Assembly (NCBI GenBank): GCA_032622095.1
Contig: CP136069.1
Location: 19,047,326 to 19,111,325 of the forward strand
DNA: 64,000 nt
Source: Siphonodentalium dalli
Taxonomy: Eukaryota; Mollusca; Scaphopoda; Gadilida; Siphonodentaliidae
Direction: 5' to 3'
The translations under genes were made by a program, and so were the position numbers. A model generated the notes under the pieces. It had not been told where the DNA came from. It saw nothing but the letters and a program-made list of their open reading frames with translations, and did no database searches. Below are positions 10,988 to 23,399 of this stretch, in pieces. Position 1 is the first letter of the stretch; each line of letters starts with the position of its first letter.

Positions 10988-12101
10988 GAGGCAATTTCGT
11001 CTTTGTTCTAACGTTGGAGATACTTAACATGGTGTTTTTCCATGCATGTGGACCTAATGAATGCATGGTTATATCAGGTATATATTCTATATATATTGTC
11101 AATTTAAATATCACGAATGATTTACGGCACAAATATAAAGGCATTTTAAAGCTGCGATCTTTGAGTCTGGACATTCACTCAGTCGCGGCTCAACTTGAAT
11201 TATTTTCAGTTTTAACAGAATCAAGCAGAACTCACCAGATTGCATGGCTAATTATAATAAGTATAAGTATATAATTAATTGTCAAGACATTGACAATTTG
11301 AATATTTGATATATCATATGTAATATTGGCTTTTATTGCTCATATTAATACATGTATTATTTGTTAGTTTTGTTTTAATATTTGTTTTCGATCTTTAAAA
11401 TTGTAATTCAACCTAGAATTCCCATATTGCTTTGTTGCGCGCGCTCCGCGTGTATATACTGGTGTAGAGATTCTTGTTTCTCCTGGGCGCATGGGGTGTT
11501 TTATTTATAGAATGGGAATTTTTGGGAGGATTAAAAGTCGAACTGCGACCGGAGGCCGAGTCCGGTAAAAGGTGTAGTTGGGAATTTCAATTTCGTTAAA
11601 AACGGTTTATTGTCGTTAATATTATGTGAATAACGTTTATTTTTGGTTTGTGATAAGCTATGCCAATTACAAATAAAAGAAATGAAAAAGATAATGTGTA
11701 AGTCTTATATTTCAACCTCTATAGACATGTTTCGTTCTGGACTGTAGCCCACTGGGAGTGGGGGTTGTGGTCGGAGACGGCCGAGTCGGCCGCCGGTTCG
11801 TTAATTAGCATTATTAGGTGCTGGTAGTTATTGTTATTTTAACGGAAGTCTGAGTTGGTCATTCGCAAAACCAATATATTTTACATTCTATAATTACAAT
11901 CATCATCATGGGTATATAATATATGATCTTGAGCGCGTTACCATTTCTGATATTGCCAATTGGGTTTCTTGCATCTCTGTCAGAAAGCTTTTTGTCGATT
12001 CGCTCTCGACTTCTCAATCTCATTGGACTGCGATAATTTGGACTCTGGATATAAAGTGGTTTCGTGTTGTTGTATATATGGAAGTTCAATTATGACTATA
12101 G
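10985..12101 (+). repeat. Segmental duplication, copy C (carries exon 1c), left part
   Basis: Collinear with copy B at 5,700-7,470. 11,430-11,970 is extra relative to copy B and contains a CpG-rich patch (ttgcgcgcgctccgcg) with no gene recognised. The copy is interrupted after 'gactatagca' and resumes at 19,313. Confidence 0.7.
11029..11077 (+). CDS. Flotillin-like alternative first coding exon 1c
   Basis: Encodes MVFFHACGPNECMVISG (last Gly split), 49 nt, followed by a gtatat donor in phase 1. The upstream in-frame codons (EILN) are leader sequence shared with the exon 1b unit and are not counted as coding. It is the exon most like 1b; only V-to-I changes the peptide. Its promoter region has been replaced beyond about 42 nt by a MITE, so expression may differ from 1b. 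It lies 22.4 kb from exon 2, with the 7-kb foldback and exon 1d between. No exon 2 or 3 follows it locally, so it is an alternative first exon or a stranded duplicate, not a complete separate gene. Confidence 0.75.
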
Positions 12102-12211
12102 CAGCCTTCAGAATTGGCTACGGCAATCAGCATTGCCGAAGCAAACTGGACCACGGCATACTGTTGCCGTAGCGGATTGCCGAAGCCAAACAATCTGAAT
12201 TAAGAGGGCTG
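12102..12211. mobile_element. 110-bp MITE (TIR CAGCCCT..AATTGGCTACGG)
   Basis: Palindromic words 'gctacggcaatc' and 'gattgccgaagcc' lie inside ends 'cagccttcagaattggc' and 'gaattaagagggctg'. A cleaner copy is at 38,203-38,325. Flanks ctatag/ctatta suggest a decayed short target duplication. Confidence 0.7.
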
Positions 12212-14079
12212 CTATTAGATGAGCGGTCTTGGCCGCAACGGGGCTTATTTTTCGAGTTTAATTTTTTTCTTTACACACGGAAAAATTATACATCATATGA
12301 AAGTAGAAGATGTAGGCTTCATGTTCCGCACTGCTGTAAAATGTGAAAGTGGTGCCGTTGCCATGGAAACAGAATGTAAACAATGTAGACACAGTTTGAT
12401 ATTAAACCATTTCCGCAGATGGTAAAAACTAATTTAAGCCCATTCTAGGACAGGAACAGACGTTGAAGATCATTTATTGGTGATTTGTCCAGTATAACTA
12501 TGTTCCAACGATTCCAGTATTAAATAGGATGCACATATAGGTATATACGGGTTTTTATTGCCATTTTGGGGTGAAAAATGGTGATTTTTGCAAAAAATGC
12601 GATAATTTTGGAATTGGAACATTTATTGAATACTACATTGGTTACAGTAATAATTTATGCATTATTATGATGGCATCATACGTGTACTTAAAATTAATTT
12701 GGATAAAACTGCCGAAAAGGCCCAATACCAAGAGAAATACCTGTTACCATGGAAACGATATTTAAAAATACAAAAAATGCCGTTATTGGAAAGAAATGAA
12801 GACCTATAACCCTTGCGACACAATATAACTTTTTGAAATTTGTTTTTTATGACATGCACTTTTAATCCGGACTTCTGTCTTGGGTAACTGATGCGGTTTA
12901 TTCAGCTGTTGTCATCGAAACGGACCAAATTTCGCCAAATAATGTTTTTTTCCCCATAGAGCTGACATTTAAAGCATGTAATTTTATGAAGCAAAGCGTA
13001 TTATGACAACCCGTTATAGATGTCTCAAAACCTTTTTCAAAGATTACTATTTCCCAATTATCCCAGTAGTAGCTAGGATCACATATTGGATATGAAGGTT
13101 TTATTGCCATTTTGGGGTAAAAACTGTTAATTTTTGCAAAAAATGCGATAATTTTGGAATTGAAACATTTATTTGATACTACATTGGTTACAGTAATAAT
13201 TTATACATATTATGATGGCTTCTTACGTGTGCTTCAACCTAGTTTTGATAAAACTGCAGAAAACGCCCAATACCCTGAGAAATACCTATCACCATGGAAA
13301 CGATATTAAAAAATACACAAAATTTCATTATTGGAAAGAAATGAAATTCTATAACCATTGCGACACAAATTAACTTTTTGAATAATGAATAATGATGTTT
13401 TCCCCTATAAACCGGACATTTAAATTGTGAATTATTTAAAGCAAAACATATTTTAACAACCTGTTATAGGTATCTCAAAATCTTCAACTCATATATATAA
13501 TACAATAGGGGATAAGAGCACCCCTAAGACGACTTTCCTGCAGGTTTGCCAGACAAATTTACCATTATGTGAACGCACCCTGACATGGTACTCATCAGAC
13601 TCAGAGCCCACGTGTTTTGATCATTTTATTCCCAATTTCACAGTTTGTTTCTGTGGATCTAGACGAAAATTGTCTAAATAGTGATGTGTTTTGCACAATT
13701 TTTTTATTATTGGAAATTGTGTGAAAAATTACGGGTATGTTTGAAAACCAACACCACGTATCTGGAAAATGCCATGATAGGATTTTAAAAGATTCGCTGT
13801 CTGGGAATTATGAAACTGATTTGAAAGCAAATAGTTGATGATTATAAGCTACATCCCTAAATAGTAATTACCTGTACTTACTCAGAATAACGGCATAACA
13901 AGTTCCTGGAATATATCACATCCGAACCCCTTTGGGTCAAATGTAGACCTGCATGATTAAAATTGGTCATGTAGTGTGATAATAGTAAGGATTGCTATGC
14001 AAATGCGGTGATATGGTACGCCATAGCTGCCTTATGTCAAGCTCAGGCAATATATCCGGTTAATATATCAATATATGTG

Positions 14080-14437
14080 GTTAGTTAGTCAATAGACGCA
14101 GCCTCTTTGCAATTATATTTGGCTACTTTGTCAATATTGGAGGTTAGTTAGTCAATATATGCAGCTAATTTGTCAATATATGTGGTTAGTTAAGTCAATA
14201 TATGCAGCTACTTTGCAAATATATGCAGCTACGTTTCCAATATATGTGGTTAGTTGGTCAATAATTTGTCCATTAATTTGGTTAGTTGGTCAATATATGT
14301 AGCAAATTAGTCAATATATTCGGTTAGTTAGTCATTATATGCAGTTTCTTTGTCAATAAATATGGTAAGTTAGTCAATATATACATCTATTTTGCCAAAA
14401 TGTGCAATTGCATTGACAAAATATCCGGCTACTTTAT

Positions 14438-14486
<49 letters not shown>

Positions 14487-15411
14487 TAGTTAGTCATTGT
14501 TTGCAGCTGCTTAGTCAATATATGTGGTTAGGTAGTCATTATATGCAACTACTTAGTCAATATTTGTGGTCAGTTAGTCATTATAGGCATCTACATTGTC
14601 AATATATGCGGTTAGTTAGTCATTATATGCAGCTCCTTAGTCAATATATGTGGTCAGTTAGACATTATATGTAGCTACATAGTCAATATATGCGACCAGT
14701 TAGTCATTATATGCAGCTACTTAGTCAATATATGCGGTTAGTTAGTCATTATATGCAACTACTTAGTCAATATTTGTGGTCAGTTAGTCATTATATGCAT
14801 CTACTTAGTCAATATGCGTGGTCAGTTAGTCATTATATGCAACGGCTTAGTCAATATATGCGGTTAGTTAGTCATTATATGCAGCTACTTAGTCAATATA
14901 TATGGTCAGTTAGTCATTATATGCAGCTAATTAGTCAATATATGCGATCAGTTAGTAATTATATGCAGCTACTTAGTCAATATTTGTGGCCAGTTAGTCA
15001 TTATATTCATCTACTTAGTCAATATATGCGGTCAGTTAGTCATTATATGCAAATAATTAGTCAATATTTGGTCAGTTAGTCATTATATGCAGCTACTTGG
15101 TCAATATATGCGGTTAGTTAGTCATTATATGCAACTAGTTAGTCATTATATGTAGATACTTAGTCAACATGTGTGGTTAGTTAGTCATTATATGCAGTTA
15201 CTCAGTCAATATAAGCAGTTAGTTAGTCATTATATGCAGTTACTTAGTCAATATAAGCAGTTAGTTAGTCATTATATGCAGCTACTTAGTCAATATATGT
15301 GATCAGTTAGTCATTATATTTAGCTACTTAGTCAATATATGCGGTTAGATAGTCGTTATATGCAGCTACTCTGTCAATATATGTGGTCAGTTTGTCATTA
15401 TATGCAGCTAC
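14080..15411. repeat. 42-bp tandem array (21-bp subunits), left half
   Basis: Alternating subunits 'ttagtcattatatgcagcta' and 'cttagtcaatatatgcggtt' give a 42-bp period. A (TA)n run sits at 14,441-14,482. Regularity rises toward the centre, where a 129-codon frame stays open because 42 is a multiple of three; it reads as 14-residue repeats and is unlikely to be a protein. Confidence 0.9.
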
Positions 15412-16200
15412 TTAGACAAAGTAGATGCATATATTGACTAACTAACCGCATTTATTGACTAAGTATCTACACATAATGACTAACTAACCACACATATTGA
15501 CTAAGTAGCTGCATATAATGACCAACTAACCATATATATTGATAAATTAGCTTCATATTGTCAATGCAATTGCACATTTTGACAAAGTAGATGTATATAT
15601 TGACTAACTGACCACATTTATTGACAAAGAAACTGCATATAATGACTAACTAGCCACATATATTGACTAATTATCTACACATAATGACTAACTAACCACA
15701 TTTATTGACTAAGTAGCTGCATATAATGACTAACTAACCGCATATATTGACTAAGTAGCTGCATATAATGACTAACTAACTGCATATATTGACTAAGTAG
15801 CTGCATATAATGACTAACTGACCACATATATTGACTAAGTAGCTGCATATAATGACTAACTGACACATATATTGACTAAGTAACTGCATATAATGACTAA
15901 CTAACAACATATATTGACTAACTAACCACATATATTGACTAATTTGCTACATATATTGACTAACTAACTAAATTAATGGCCAAAGTATTGACGATCTAAC
16001 CACATATATTGGAAACATAGCTGCATATATTTGCAAAGTAGCTGCATATATTGACTTAACTAACCACATATATTGACAAATTATCTGCATATATTGACTA
16101 ACTAACCTCCAATATTGACAAAGTAGCCAAATATAATTGCAAAGAGGCTGCATCTATTGACTAACTAACCACATATATTGATATATTAACCGGATATATT
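15412..16200. repeat. Same array, inverted half
   Basis: The same subunits in reverse complement ('tgactaactaaccacatata', 'ttgactaagtagctgcatat'). The switch is abrupt at 'ctacttagacaaagtag', a small palindrome at the axis. This half is shorter than the left one, so the arms are unequal. Confidence 0.9.
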
Positions 16201-18637
16201 GCCTCAGCTTGACATAAGGCAGCTATGGCGTACCATATCACCGCATTTGCATAGCAATCCTCACTACTATCACACTACATGACCCATTTTAATCATGCAG
16301 GTCTACATTTGACCCAAAGGGGTTCGGATGTGATATATTCCAGGAACTTGTTATGCCGTTATTCTGAGTAAGTACAGGTAATTACTATTTAGGGATGTAG
16401 CTTATAATCATCAACTATGTGCTTTCAAATCAGTTTCATAATTCCCAGACAGCGAAAACTTAAAAAATCCTATCATGGCATTTTCCAGATACGTGGTGTT
16501 GGTTTTTAAACATACCCGTAATTTTTCACACAATTTCCAATAATAAAAAAAATTGTGCAAAACACATCACTATTTAGACAATTTTCGTCTAGATCCACAG
16601 AAACAGCTGAGAAATTGGGAATAAAATGATCAAAACACGTGGACTCTGAGTCTGATGAGTACCATGTCAGGGTGCGTTCACATAATGGTAAATTTGTCTG
16701 GCAAACCTGCAGGAAAGTCGTCTTAGGGGTGCTCTTATCCCCTATTGTATTATATATATGAGTTGAAGATTTTGAGATACCTATAACAGGTTGTTACAAT
16801 GTGTTTTGCTTTATAAAATTCACAATTTAAATGTCCGGTTTATAGGGGAAAACATCATTATTAATTATTCAGAAAGTTAATTTGTGTCGCAATGGTTATA
16901 GAACTTCATTTCTTTCCAATAATGACATTTTGTGTATTTTTTAATATCGTTTCCATGGTGATAGGTATTTCTCAGGGTATTGGGCTTTTTCTGCAGTTTT
17001 ATCACAACTAGGTTGAAGTACACGTAAGAAGCCATCATAATATGTATAAATTATTACTGTAACCATGCAATGTAGTATCAAATAAATGTTTCAATTCCAA
17101 AATTATCGCATTTTTTGCAAAAATTAAAAGTTTTTACCCCAAAATGGCAATAAAACCTTCATATCCTATATGTGCACCCTAGCTACTACTGGGATAATTG
17201 GGAAATAGTAATCTTTGAAAAAGGTTTTGAGACATCTATAACGGGTTGTCATAATACGCTTTGCTTCATAAAATTACATGCTTTAAATGTCAGCTCTATG
17301 GGAAAAAACATCATTATTTGGCGAAATTTGGACCGTTTCCATGACAACAGCTGAATTGACAAATTATCTGCATATATTGACTAACTAACCTCCAATATTG
17401 ACAAAGTAGCCAAATATAATTGCAAAGAGGCTGCATCTATTGACTAACTAACCACATATATTGATATATTAACCGGATATATTGCCTCAGCTTGACATAA
17501 GGCAGCTATGGCGTACCATATCACCGCATTTGCATAGCAATCCTCACTACTATCACACTACATGACCCATTTTAATCATGCAGGTCTACATTTGACCCAA
17601 AGGGGTTCGGATGTGATATATTCCAGGAACTTGTTATGCCGTTATTCTGAGTAAGTACAGGTAATTACTATTTAGGGATGTAGCTTATAATCATCAACTA
17701 TGTGCTTTCAAATCAGTTTCATAATTCCCAGACAGCGAAAACTTAAAAAATCCTATCATGGCATTTTCCAGATACGTGGTGTTGGTTTTTAAACATACCC
17801 GTAATTTTTCACACAATTTCCAATAATAAAAAAAATTGTGCAAAACACATCACTATTTAGACAATTTTCGTCTAGATCCACAGAAACAGCTGAGAAATTG
17901 GGAATAAAATGATCAAAACACGTGGACTCTGAGTCTGATGAGTACCATGTCAGGGTGCGTTCACATAATGGTAAATTTGTCTGGCAAACCTGCAGGAAAG
18001 TCGTCTTAGGGGTGCTCTTATCCCCTATTGTATTATATATATGAGTTGAAGATTTTGAGATACCTATAACAGGTTGTTACAATGTGTTTTGCTTTATAAA
18101 ATTCACAATTTAAATGTCCGGTTTATAGGGGAAAACATCATTATTAATTATTCAGAAAGTTAATTTGTGTCGCAATGGTTATAGAACTTCATTTCTTTCC
18201 AATAATGACATTTTGTGTATTTTTTAATATCGTTTCCATGGTGATAGGTATTTCTCAGGGTATTGGGCTTTTTCTGCAGTTTTATCACAACTAGGTTGAA
18301 GTACACGTAAGAAGCCATCATAATATGTATAAATTATTACTGTAACCATGCAATGTAGTATCAAATAAATGTTTCAATTCCAAAATTATCGCATTTTTTG
18401 CAAAAATTAAAAGTTTTTACCCCAAAATGGCAATAAAACCTTCATATCCTATATGTGCACCCTAGCTACTACTGGGATAATTGGGAAATAGTAATCTTTG
18501 AAAAAGGTTTTGAGACATCTATAACGGGTTGTCATAATACGCTTTGCTTCATAAAATTACATGCTTTAAATGTCAGCTCTATGGGAAAAAACATCATTAT
18601 TTGGCGAAATTTGGACCGTTTCCATGACAACAGCTGA
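16072..18637. repeat. Two apparently identical 1,283-bp direct copies (right arm)
   Basis: 16,072-17,354 and 17,355-18,637 match everywhere I compared them by eye, at a constant offset of 1,283. The unit begins inside the tandem array and ends at 'gacaacagctgaa'. The left arm has only one equivalent. Either a very recent duplication or an assembly error. Confidence 0.85.
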
Positions 18638-19312
18638 ATAAACCGCATCAATTACCCAAGACAGAAGTCCGGATTAAAAGTGCATGTCATAAAAAACAAA
18701 TTTCAAAAAGTTATATTGTGTCGCAAGGGTTATAGGTCTTCATTTCTTTCCAATAACGGCATTTTTTGTATTTTTAAATATCGTTTCCATGGTAACAGGT
18801 ATTTCTCTTGGTATTGGGCCTTTTCGGCAGTTTTATCCAAATTAATTTTAAGTACACGTATGATGCCATCATAATAATGCATAAATTATTACTGTAACCA
18901 ATGTAGTATTCAATAAATGTTCCAATTCCAAAATTATCGCATTTTTTGCAAAAATCACCATTTTTCACCCCAAAATGGCAATAAAGACCCGTATAACCTA
19001 TATGTGCATCCTATTTAATACTGGAATCGTTGGAACATAGGTATAGTGGACAAATCATCAATAAATGATCTTCAACGTCTGTTCCTTGTCCTAGAATGGA
19101 CTTAAATTAGTTTTTACCATTTGCGGAAATGGTTTAATATCAAACTGTGTCTACATTGTTTACATTCTGTTTCCATGGCAACGGCACCACTTTCACATTT
19201 TACAGCAGGGCGGAACATGAAGCCTACATCTTCTACTTTCATATGATATATAATTTTTCCGTGTGTAAAATAAAAAAAAAAAAAAAAAATTCTGGTCAAG
19301 ACCGCTCCTCTA

Positions 19313-19404
19313 TATAGCATTGTATGCTATGCTACACAAATATATTTATAGTCCTAAATTCCGAATAGTTTCCATGACAGTGAGGTGATGTTATGTCCAC
19401 GAAT

Positions 19405-19476
<72 letters not shown>

Positions 19477-19577
19477 CAAAAACTGGTCAGTTATTCGTAA
19501 TGCATGTTGTTATCCGATAGTTCAATCCGATGAATAAAGATGGGATCTCCATCCGCGGGCGTATAACTGATAACTGA
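19313..19577 (+). repeat. Segmental duplication copy C, right remainder
   Basis: Resumes homology to copy B ('tatagcattgtatg', 'aaaaactggtcagttattcg', 'gttcaatccgatga', 'gcgtataactgataactgaa'). A (TA)n microsatellite at 19,411-19,472 and about 75 bp before it are extra. The 3' edge carries a fragment of the 440-bp MITE (ttaaaggtattcaatcc). Confidence 0.7.
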
Positions 19578-19656
19578 AGCGCATTTAAAGGTATTCAATC
19601 CGATTTCCAAAAACAATAACAACAACAACAACAACAATAATAATATTTAACAGCAT

Positions 19657-20400
19657 TTTTATGTTTACCCATACCATAGTATGGTAAACATAGTGTCGTT
19701 GTCCGGATTGACCACTCGTCGTTAGTCCGTCCGTCCGTCTGTCTGTCTGTAGACACTTTACGCATGGTGCGATAACTGAAATATTTTCTATCTGATTGGA
19801 ACCAAATTTGGTATGTGAGTTTCTCGGCCCAAAATACAGATCAAGTTCGAATATGGGTTTTATCGGACTTTTTTTTACGGAGTTATGGCCCTTTTTTTTT
19901 TACTTAGAATTCACAAATTCTATGATAACTAAAAAAAAAAATTCTGATCAGAACCAAATTTGGTATGTCAGTTTCTCCACCTAAAATACAGTTCGAATTC
20001 CAATATGGGTTTGATCAGATTATTTTTAATGGAGTTATGGCCCTTTGACATAGAATTCGTGCATGCTTCGATAAATCTACCAGTTTTCATCTGATAGGAA
20101 CCAAATTTGGTATTTGAGTTTATCAACTCAAAATACAGATCAAGTTTGAATATGGGTCAGATCCTGTTTTTATACCAGAGTTATGGCCCCTTTTTAACTA
20201 AGAAAATGAACATATTTGAGATTTGCTTACAATATATAACCATAGCAGCTTACAACTATTTACTTGTGATAGCAGTATGAGAGACAAGAGCTAACCTGTA
20301 TTATTGATAATGAAATCTGATAGTCACTGCTGCACTCTAATTGCCATCTGTTGTTTATTGCATTTCTATAATGTGTGTACAGTGTAGGCTCAAGGATTTA
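19657..20400. mobile_element. Dispersed repeat with TCCG/TCTG run, copy 1
   Basis: Begins 'cccataccatagtatggtaa' (a small palindrome), then 'gtcgttgtccggattgacca', TCCG/TCTG repeats, and several 'ggaaccaaatttggtatg' ... 'gagttatggccctttt' lines. Copies at 20,737-21,180 and 36,964-37,545. Class unknown; SINE-like or a degenerate non-autonomous DNA element. No coding capacity. Confidence 0.6.
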
Positions 20401-20736
20401 TCAACTCCAGCATAGCTCTCTGGTTATTGTTTAATAGCATTACTATTGGAGGTTAATAATGTGATTGTGTTTAGTAGATTTGTTGGAATTTTGTTGGTTG
20501 CATGGGTTCCAAGACAACTTTGGTTTTCACATTTTTTAAAACTTTAGACTTGAGAGCTCTGTATCAGTCTATGAGAACAAAATAATTGTTCATAACACTT
20601 TTAAAACTGTATGTCTAGTTTGTCCTATTTATAATTTAATGGAAAGCTTTTTTGACATTGATTACAAATGTGAATAGAAATATTAAAGGGGCACACCAGG
20701 TTTGATATATTTTGCTTGTACTCTGCATGAGATAAA
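20400..20736. other. No gene seen
   Basis: AT-rich spacer between two copies of the TCCG/TCTG repeat; nothing recognised. Confidence 0.5.
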
Positions 20737-21180
20737 ACTTTTTATGTGTACCTATACCATAGTATGGTACACATATTGTCAATGTCCGGATTGACAACTC
20801 GTCATTCGTCTGTCCATCTGTAGAGCCATCTGTCTGTCCGTAGACACTAAATTTAGGCATAATGCTATATAACTCTAATATTTTATATTTGATCGGAACC
20901 AAATTTTGTATATAGGTTTCTCAGCCCAAAATACAGTTTGAGTTTGAATATGGGTTTGATACGAGTTTTGTTTTACAGAATTATGGCCCTTTTTTTACTT
21001 AGAGTTCACGCATGCTGCCATAACTGACAAATGTTTTATCTGATTGACACCAAATTTGGTATGTGAGAATGTCAGCCCAAAATACAGATCAAGTTCGAAT
21101 ATGGGTTTAATCCAATTTATTTTAAACTAGTTATGACCTTCTATTTTTTTAAATTCAAAATTTTATTTTTTATTTTTTTT
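20737..21180. mobile_element. Dispersed repeat with TCCG/TCTG run, copy 2
   Basis: Starts 'cctataccatagtatggta' and includes 'aatgtccggattgacaactc'. The repeated 'accaaatttggtatgtga' and 'caaaatacagatcaagttcg' lines match copy 1. A possible 3' tail of the family (ctgccgatcgtgatcggcct) occurs at 21,756-21,775 and again at 38,912-38,931. Confidence 0.6.
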
Positions 21181-21953
21181 TAGATTGAATTTCCTCGCTC
21201 AATTTAACACGCAAAAAAATATAAAAAAACTTTTGTAATAATAAAAAAAATATTTAAAAAATTGTCATTGACACTAATTTGTTTTAGTTGTATACCATTA
21301 ATTAGGTGTGATGTATGAATATGAAGATTTTATTGCAATAGTTGCGTGTAATATAATGATATCAATAAATTGCCATGTGAACATCCAATATCAAGAGTAT
21401 ATGAGAGTACTTTTAATAGATGTCATACCAAGCGAAATCTGTTATTAATTGAGTGATGTTACAGAGCTCTATGGGTGGTTGTATGAAGGTAAAGATAAAC
21501 AACCTGCTGGCTGGATAATTGTTTATCCTATCTGTCAAATTGATTAATGGCTAAACCATTGGATCTCACAGTGAGAGGTCCTTGTGTGAATAGGGACAGA
21601 GTTATGAGATTTAAAATGACCCCCCCCCCCCCCAAATACTTTAACCCCTTCTTAAGACATATTATTTGAGCTTTCGATTTTAAGTTTAAGTGCTGATATG
21701 TGTATTACTGTGATCACATCTTTGACCAATTATCACCAAGGTATGTGTTAAACATCTGCCGATCGTGATCGGCCTCTCGTTTTAAATGCCGCTTCAGTTA
21801 TCAGACTCGATTAATTGCCCTAAAATCATCATCATCATCATCATCAATGTTTGGGGGAGTAAGTCGCCATGACTTTTACCCCTTTCACATAATAACATAC
21901 ATGTATAGAATAACGTAAATGAACTAATTCAGTTTTAAAGTAATCCATGACGT
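21181..21953. other. No gene; low complexity and repeat ends
   Basis: Contains poly-T/A and poly-C runs, the 'gatcgtgatcggcctctcg' repeat end at about 21,760 and a fragment of the 440-bp MITE (cttcagttatcagactcgat) at 21,790, plus (ATC)n at 21,825-21,846. Confidence 0.5.
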
Positions 21954-22300
21954 TTAGTCGTACATATACCGCTCGTTGTAACAGTTGTTATCGAATAGCT
22001 CCTTGAACTGTTGAACCGATTCAGTGGAAACAATGTAATCTGATAAACTATATTCTAGTTTGTAATCACTCAGGCTATGGGAAAAGAAATATTTTTGCAC
22101 ATCTTTGACTATTATGTTCTTTTGCATCTTAATGCTTGTGTCCATGTGTTCCTTTGTGGAGTGTGTCTTCAAAAACACACATCTGTCTATGTTGTAGAAG
22201 CCGTGTGTTAGCTTGTACAGTTCTATCATATCTCCCCGATTTCGGCTGTATCCGAGAGACATGAGGCCACATTTCACAAGGCGATTATGATATGGGTATC
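21954..22300 (-). pseudogene. LINE reverse-transcriptase C-terminal relic
   Basis: Reads on the minus strand as NRLVKCGLMSLGYSRNRGDM, then IELYKLTHGFYNID, later KYFFSHSLSDY and STESVQQFKELFDN before a stop. This is the pattern of the last ~120 residues of many animal CR1/Jockey-type LINEs (R..RGD.IE.YK..HG, then a W/F-rich block and a PSV..FK..LD end). No RT catalytic motif is present; upstream it runs into a minisatellite. A dead 5'-truncated fragment. Confidence 0.65.
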
Positions 22301-22301
22301 C

Positions 22302-22446
22302 AGACGATTGGGACCTTGGACGATTGGGACCTTGAGTCAGGACGATTGGGACCTTGGACGATTGGGACCTCGGGACGATTGGGACCTTGGACGATTGGGA
22401 CCTCGGACCATTGGGACCTTGGGTCAAGACGATTGGGACCTTTGGA
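22302..22446. repeat. Minisatellite (gacgattgggacctt-g), ~8 units
   Basis: Units of 15-18 bp built on 'gacgattgggaccttg', some with inserted 'gtca' or lost bases. It abuts the LINE relic. The unequal unit length and absence of unique spacers exclude a CRISPR-like array. Confidence 0.85.
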
Positions 22447-22529
22447 CAGATTCTATTGCTCGCGAATGTTTATATAAGTGTGTTCTGTGATTAGTTTTGA
22501 TCCAGACTGTACAATAAATACTATTATTC

Positions 22530-22758
22530 TCAATGGAAGTGGAATAACTCTATCTCTTAGTTTGAATTATGATATCATTCTGGGTTAACAAGTCTTGGAA
22601 TGAATCTGAGAACCTCTATCACTTGGTGGACACTCCAGGGCCACATCTGTTCCGTATTCTGTTGGAATATATATATTTTTGGTCCCCCTTCCAAATGGTA
22701 TATACTATGGGATATGTTGTGTATAATCTGGTCATTCGAAAATTAAGTGGGCCTTTAA
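22530..22758. mobile_element. MITE (AGGCCCACTTAATTTTCGA family), truncated
   Basis: Ends in 'tcgaaaattaagtgggcctt' then taa. The left side shares 'tctcaatggaagtggaataa' with the copy at 50.5 kb. The left terminus is missing. Confidence 0.6.
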
Positions 22759-23090
22759 TAATTGCTCAGATTTTATAAACAATGAAGATGATGATATGAT
22801 GTGCCATGAACTTCAAGATTTTTCACCAGAGAAATACTTTGCATGGCATATTGAAAATCTCTTGCCATTTTTTGTTGGATTTATGTATGTCCCCCCCCCC
22901 CCCCCTCCCACCCCCCCCCCCCCCCTTAACGGGAGGCAGTAAAAACCATGCACTTGAATATTATAACGGTAAACCTGTATACATCGCATGGTAAAACTGG
23001 TGTTTGCATAAAGGACGGTCGGTAAAACTGTTGCTGGACAAATGACACTTCACTCTGTTTCTATTCCGATTGGAAGCGTTGTTAATAAAA
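22757..23090. repeat. Dispersed repeat shared with 8,620-8,910
   Basis: Shares 'gctcagattttataaacaa', 'ggaggcagtaaaaaccatgc' and 'ggacaaatgacacttcact' with the earlier copy. A poly-C run (22,890-22,925) has expanded inside it. Confidence 0.7.
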
Positions 23091-23399
23091 TAATGCATGG
23101 AAAAGTTGCGCGTTGCGTTATGTTAATTTAGAGTTATTCCTCCTGTATCTGGGATTTAAATTTATACCGATTCTGATATCTTACTCTCAGCGAAGGAAGA
23201 ATTATAAAATTGCAGAACGAATTGTAACCGATCAGCAATCTAAAATTGAGTCAAAGACACACATATTTGCAACTACGATGAATGTGCAATATTCTACGAT
23301 ATATTAATAACAATATTATACAAATAGATCGGAGTGTGCCTTTAAAAATAATTAACTTGTAATTGATAACCGAAACCGATAGAACCTTCATTGAGCCCC

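Larger units (their letters stand above)
12212..19319. mobile_element. Giant foldback element (7.1 kb inverted repeat)
   Basis: The left arm (12,212-14,080) reappears in reverse complement on the right (16,200-19,319). The outer ends match: 'gagcggtcttgg' on the left and 'tcaagaccgctc' on the right. Each arm contains degenerate direct repeats of about 540 bp (compare 12,545-12,860 with 13,085-13,390; shared 'ttgcaaaaaatgcgataatt' and 'ccatggaaacgatatt'). The centre is a tandem array in two opposite orientations. The right arm has an extra exact 1,283-bp duplication. No transposase or other protein domain is seen. The undisturbed target is visible in duplication copy B (near 7,335-7,350), so this is an insertion. 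Confidence 0.8.

Noticed and set aside
14690-15079. 129-codon open frame of 14-residue repeats
   Set aside because: It is a translation of the 42-bp tandem array; the period is a multiple of three, so frames stay open by chance.
22302-22446. CRISPR-like array of short repeats
   Set aside because: Eukaryotic context, no unique spacers, variable unit length: a minisatellite.
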